Shown here piece after piece: positions 61,227 through 64,000 of a stretch of DNA of 64,000 nt. Source of the DNA: Ostrinia nubilalis (lineage: Eukaryota > Arthropoda > Insecta > Lepidoptera > Crambidae); the NCBI RefSeq assembly GCF_963855985.1, contig NC_087104.1:2108001-2172000 (forward strand), in the 5' to 3' direction. Each line of letters starts with the position of its first letter. Position 1 is the first letter of the stretch. A model generated the notes under the pieces. The model did not search any database, was not told where the DNA came from, and saw only the letters and a program-made list of their open reading frames with translations. Position numbers and translations under genes: made by a program.

Positions 61227-62005
61227 GTTCAACCAAACAATATCGTGCAGGTGATTATCTTCAAAAACTTTATAATTCTTCATGATTCTTTTGGTCGCTT
61301 TTTCTTTGGAGAAATACAACCAATTCCTATCACCAACAACATATACGCAATCCAGTGGCTCAGTGCTTGAAGAGTGTAGGTTTAGGAGTACATCGGCTAT
61401 AGTTTTAAGCCTATTTGAATTATATTAGCACTCATTTCAATTGCAGTTAGTGTGTTTATGAAAGACAATACGTATGCAGGGTAGTAGTACAACATATTTA
61501 TTAACATTTCTAATGTTAAGCTTTTAACTGCGATATCCATTTTAACTGCTATACAATCCAACACACTTAAATAAACAATAGCTTTCAACAATTTGGATTT
61601 TATGACGCTGTTGTATGCCATCCCGAGAATATCATCAATTTGTTCGTATACTTTGAAATATTTCAAATTAGTATTCCCGTACTTGAAACAGTAAATCAAA
61701 TCCAATATGTACTGAGTGAACAGTGGTAAATACAAAATCATTTGTGAGAAATTGAAGAAAGTTGAATGATAAATCTCTCCAGTAATTCCAAGATATGCCA
61801 TAACTTTTGCGGTGGTGAGACCAACTATGGTTAGAGCGAGTATAGTCATTAGAATTATTCGTTTAGGCCATGAATAGTTTACTCGTAGACGCTTGTTTTC
61901 GCGACTGAGAGTGGTCTTGCAAAACATGCTCAATAAAAAATATAAAGGACTCATGGTCTCAAACGCATTTCTTGGGATGTATTGTATTTTGTTTCTATTC
62001 TTCAT
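61227..62005 (-). pseudogene. Gustatory receptor copy E, exon 1 (5' part)
   Basis: Starts at MKNRNKIQYIP and follows copies A and B. A 7-bp deletion at about 61412 shifts the frame after NIIQI, ending the reading at 61397. There is also one extra tyrosine codon (MLYYYPAY). The exon is further split by the 4.7-kb transposon at the KCYLLL/VQPN position. Pseudogene with at least two inactivating lesions. Confidence 0.85.
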
Positions 62006-62320
62006 GGTTGACAAAGAGAGAGTTGAACTTGGCCTTCTCTGGTTGGGTTGTTATTGGCGGTCAAGTAGATCCTGGCTACACAGGAGTCGACGTAGAGACG
62101 AGCTAATGTTACAGCTCTTCCACGGGCTTTGGGTGATGACATTGAAGTACATTTGGAAGATTATTGACTTAAAGTTTGTTTGCACAAGAATCGTAATTTG
62201 TTGACTTGACATTCATAAAGCCAGTGATTAAGGTATTCCAATGTAATGTCACATTGGAAATGTATTTGACCATTATTCAGGTTGTTTGTTTTTGTATAGG
62301 GAACACATGGGTCTGGTGGT
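62006..62320 (-). promoter_or_regulatory. Copy E upstream region (interrupted)
   Basis: Matches the copy B upstream block, including CCAATGTGACATTACATTGG at about 62237-62256, but the TATA element reads CTATACAAAAAC and the more distal part is replaced by a tRNA-derived repeat. Confidence 0.45.
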
Positions 62321-62440
62321 AAGCCTTTAGTTAGACACAGAGGTCCAGGGTTCGATTCCCAGTGGGATCAGTTCCTTCTGTTCGGGTTTTTTGGTGGTAG
62401 GGGTTGTAGGCGCTCCTACGCCTAAACTATTGATTTCACA
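62320..62440 (+). mobile_element. tRNA-derived SINE fragment
   Basis: TCTGGTGGTAAGCCTTTAG resembles an A box region, and AGGGTTCGATTCCCAG (62348-62363) is a B box. Followed by TTGTAGGCGCTCCTACGCC. Inserted in the copy E upstream region. Confidence 0.55.
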
Positions 62441-62879
62441 AAAATGTTATGTAGACATCAAAAATAGGAATTTTTCTCCAGTTTTAGTTTTTCAAAGCAT
62501 GTTTTGTCATAAAATTAATCCCAAAGGAAACATTTAAGAAAAACTGCTACTAGGCAACATTTTTTCAATATGGCGGCGCGAGCGGCAACCATACGAGGTC
62601 GTAAAGTTGAAATTCGTAGAGCACATCGAAATCTATAGAAATACCAATTTTTATTACTCCCGGAAAACTTTCCAGGTAAAGCCATTATTTTGTACCAAAT
62701 GACTGGACTACAATGAATTTACGGGAACGACAGTAGCAATTTTGATTTCGTAAGAAATGAGTTAATGACAAGCTGAAGTAACTCAGACAAAACATACACG
62801 ATATTGATTAAACTGTTTAATTTTAAATGGAAATTATCTTCGATAAAAAATACGCAGAAATCTTTCAACCTTTGCACGC

Positions 62880-63035
62880 ACTACGGTTATTGTGCCGGTA
62901 TGCACAATATTTAATTTTAATCTCTGCATATTTATCTTGATCACGTTCACAGTGTCAGCACATTTATCACGTATAGTGTTGATGCTGTGACGTCATTTAC
63001 CTTTAATCTATATCGTATAAATACTCACGTAGTTC
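62880..63035. repeat. Partial LTR-like repeat, second copy
   Basis: Same as 50471-50640, ending CGTATAAATACTCACGTAGTTC where a LINE is inserted. Confidence 0.55.
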
Positions 63036-64000
63036 AAAATCAAAAATCAAAATCAAAATTATCTTTATTTGTTTAGACTAATTAAATTAGTTCTTGCAAA
63101 TCGTCAAATGCTCTTAAGGAGCCTATACATGTCTCATTCTTTTTTTGCCCTACCAGCGCTTCGAGACAAACATTTGGCAAGTGCTGAGAAGAAGCGCCGC
63201 AACAAACTCAGTCACCACTGTCTGCCGGTTTAAAAATATAAAAAAATATAAAAAAGTAGGAAGTTACATACATTCAGAAGCAAGTTACTTACCACGCGCT
63301 CCCGTTGATAGAAGGTGGCCTTTAAGACGCCCATCTAGCACGAGACCGCGTGGCAGTTTTGAATATATTTCTTTAGTGCCGTGCTAATTTCTAGGTTAAT
63401 TGTTGCGTTTTGATACATATATTTTATGTCAGGTATATCTTTCCTTGACCAGTCCCCGAAGGCAGCGCCTGTTCACAGACATGACGTGTGAACCAGCCAT
63501 CGCTTCACTCGACCATATTATAGGGAATGTAACGACCCGCCTCACACGCCACTACCCCAGAGACATTTTAGTGAGCATGACAAGTCTAAGATATCCTTCT
63601 GGCTAAGTGCCAGATATAAAACTATTTAGGAGACAAGGCAAGAAAACTCTAGAGAGAAAAGCAAGGCACCATAACAAACCCGTGTGGTAGTTTTAAATAA
63701 ATTGTATATACTTATATTTAGTGCCGTGCCACTGTCTAAGTTGATTGTTAATTGTTATGTTAAGAAATTTAAGGTAGGTATATCTTGTCTTGACCAGTCC
63801 CCGAAGGCAGCGCCTGTTCACAGACATGACGTGTGAACCAGCCATCGCTTCACTCGACCATATTGTAGGGAATGTAGCGACCCGCCTCACACGCCACCAC
63901 CCCAAAGACATTTTAGTGAGCATGACAAGTCCAAGATACCCTTCTGACTAAGTGCCAGATATAAAACTATTTAGTAGACAAGGTATGAAAACTCCAGACA
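63036..64000 (-). mobile_element. CR1-like LINE 3' region, cut by window end
   Basis: Tail seen as AAAATCAAAAATCAAAATC at 63036, then the 3' UTR shared with the LINEs at 6421 and 24104 (GCGCTTCGAGACAAACATT, GAAGCGCCGCAACAAACTC). Two tandem units of about 345 bp follow. No coding region within the window. Confidence 0.75.
63340..64000. repeat. 345-bp tandem repeat in LINE 3' UTR
   Basis: CCAGTCCCCGAAGGCAGCGC occurs at about 63449 and 63796, and CCAGATATAAAACTATTTAG at about 63611 and 63955. One partial unit lies at 24440-24690 in the sister LINE. ORFs here repeat for this reason. Confidence 0.8.

Overview
The window is eukaryotic and almost certainly from a moth or butterfly. It is AT-rich, has GT-AG introns, a tandem family of insect-type gustatory receptor (GR) genes, and a dense load of repeats typical of Lepidoptera: tRNA-derived SINEs, CR1-like, RTE-like and R4/Dong-like LINEs, Ty3/gypsy elements, Tc1/mariner, hAT and piggyBac remnants, and many MITEs. 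No bacterial operons, CRISPR arrays, rRNA genes or functional tRNA genes were seen.

Host genes. Five copies of one three-exon GR gene can be reconstructed: a long first exon of about 830-840 nt, then exons of 172 (or 175) nt and 161 nt. Copies A (3181-10118), B (12847-18133) and C (24084-38739) are on the plus strand. Copies D (49149-44538) and E (62005-53738) are on the minus strand, so C and D face each other tail to tail. B (390 aa) and D (386 aa) have intact exons with matching phases. A has a 70-bp deletion. C has a 4.1-kb LINE inside exon 1 and an 88-bp retroposon at its exon 2 donor. E has a 7-bp deletion and a 4.7-kb DNA transposon in exon 1. A sixth relic (promoter and leader only) lies near 43143-43570. 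Shared flanks and shared insertions link A with E and C with D, so the locus grew by tandem and inverted duplication.

Mobile layer, left to right. 1-2940: copia-like relic and SINE/MITE repeats. 4845-9957 (A intron 2): a nest of RTE fragment, hAT-like element, foldback repeat and CR1-like LINE. 10278-12045: a MITE and a 1.4-kb foldback element. 14811-17322 (B intron 2): a 320-bp palindrome and a 1.63-kb palindromic Tc1 element. 18685-22909: two TA-flanked palindromic elements, the first hosting a 1.61-kb element with dispersed copies of one motif. 24104-28217: CR1-like LINE with intact ORF2. 29416-37055: complete Ty3/gypsy element whose 248-bp LTRs look identical and whose 1611-codon gag-pol ORF is open. 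39692-41782: a SINE with a Dong/R4-type LINE in its TTA tail. 43731-45096: a near-perfect inverted repeat around D exon 3. 50707-52392: gutted errantivirus-like element with an env remnant. 54162-54991: element with GC-rich ends and an ATCGAT-rich core. 56548-61226: composite DNA transposon. 63036-64000: another CR1-like 3' end.

The only probably functional host products are the two chemoreceptors. Elements that still look capable of encoding their machinery are the Ty3/gypsy copy and, for ORF2 only, the CR1-like LINE at 24104-28217. All assignments come from reading the sequence and recalled family motifs; no database search was done.
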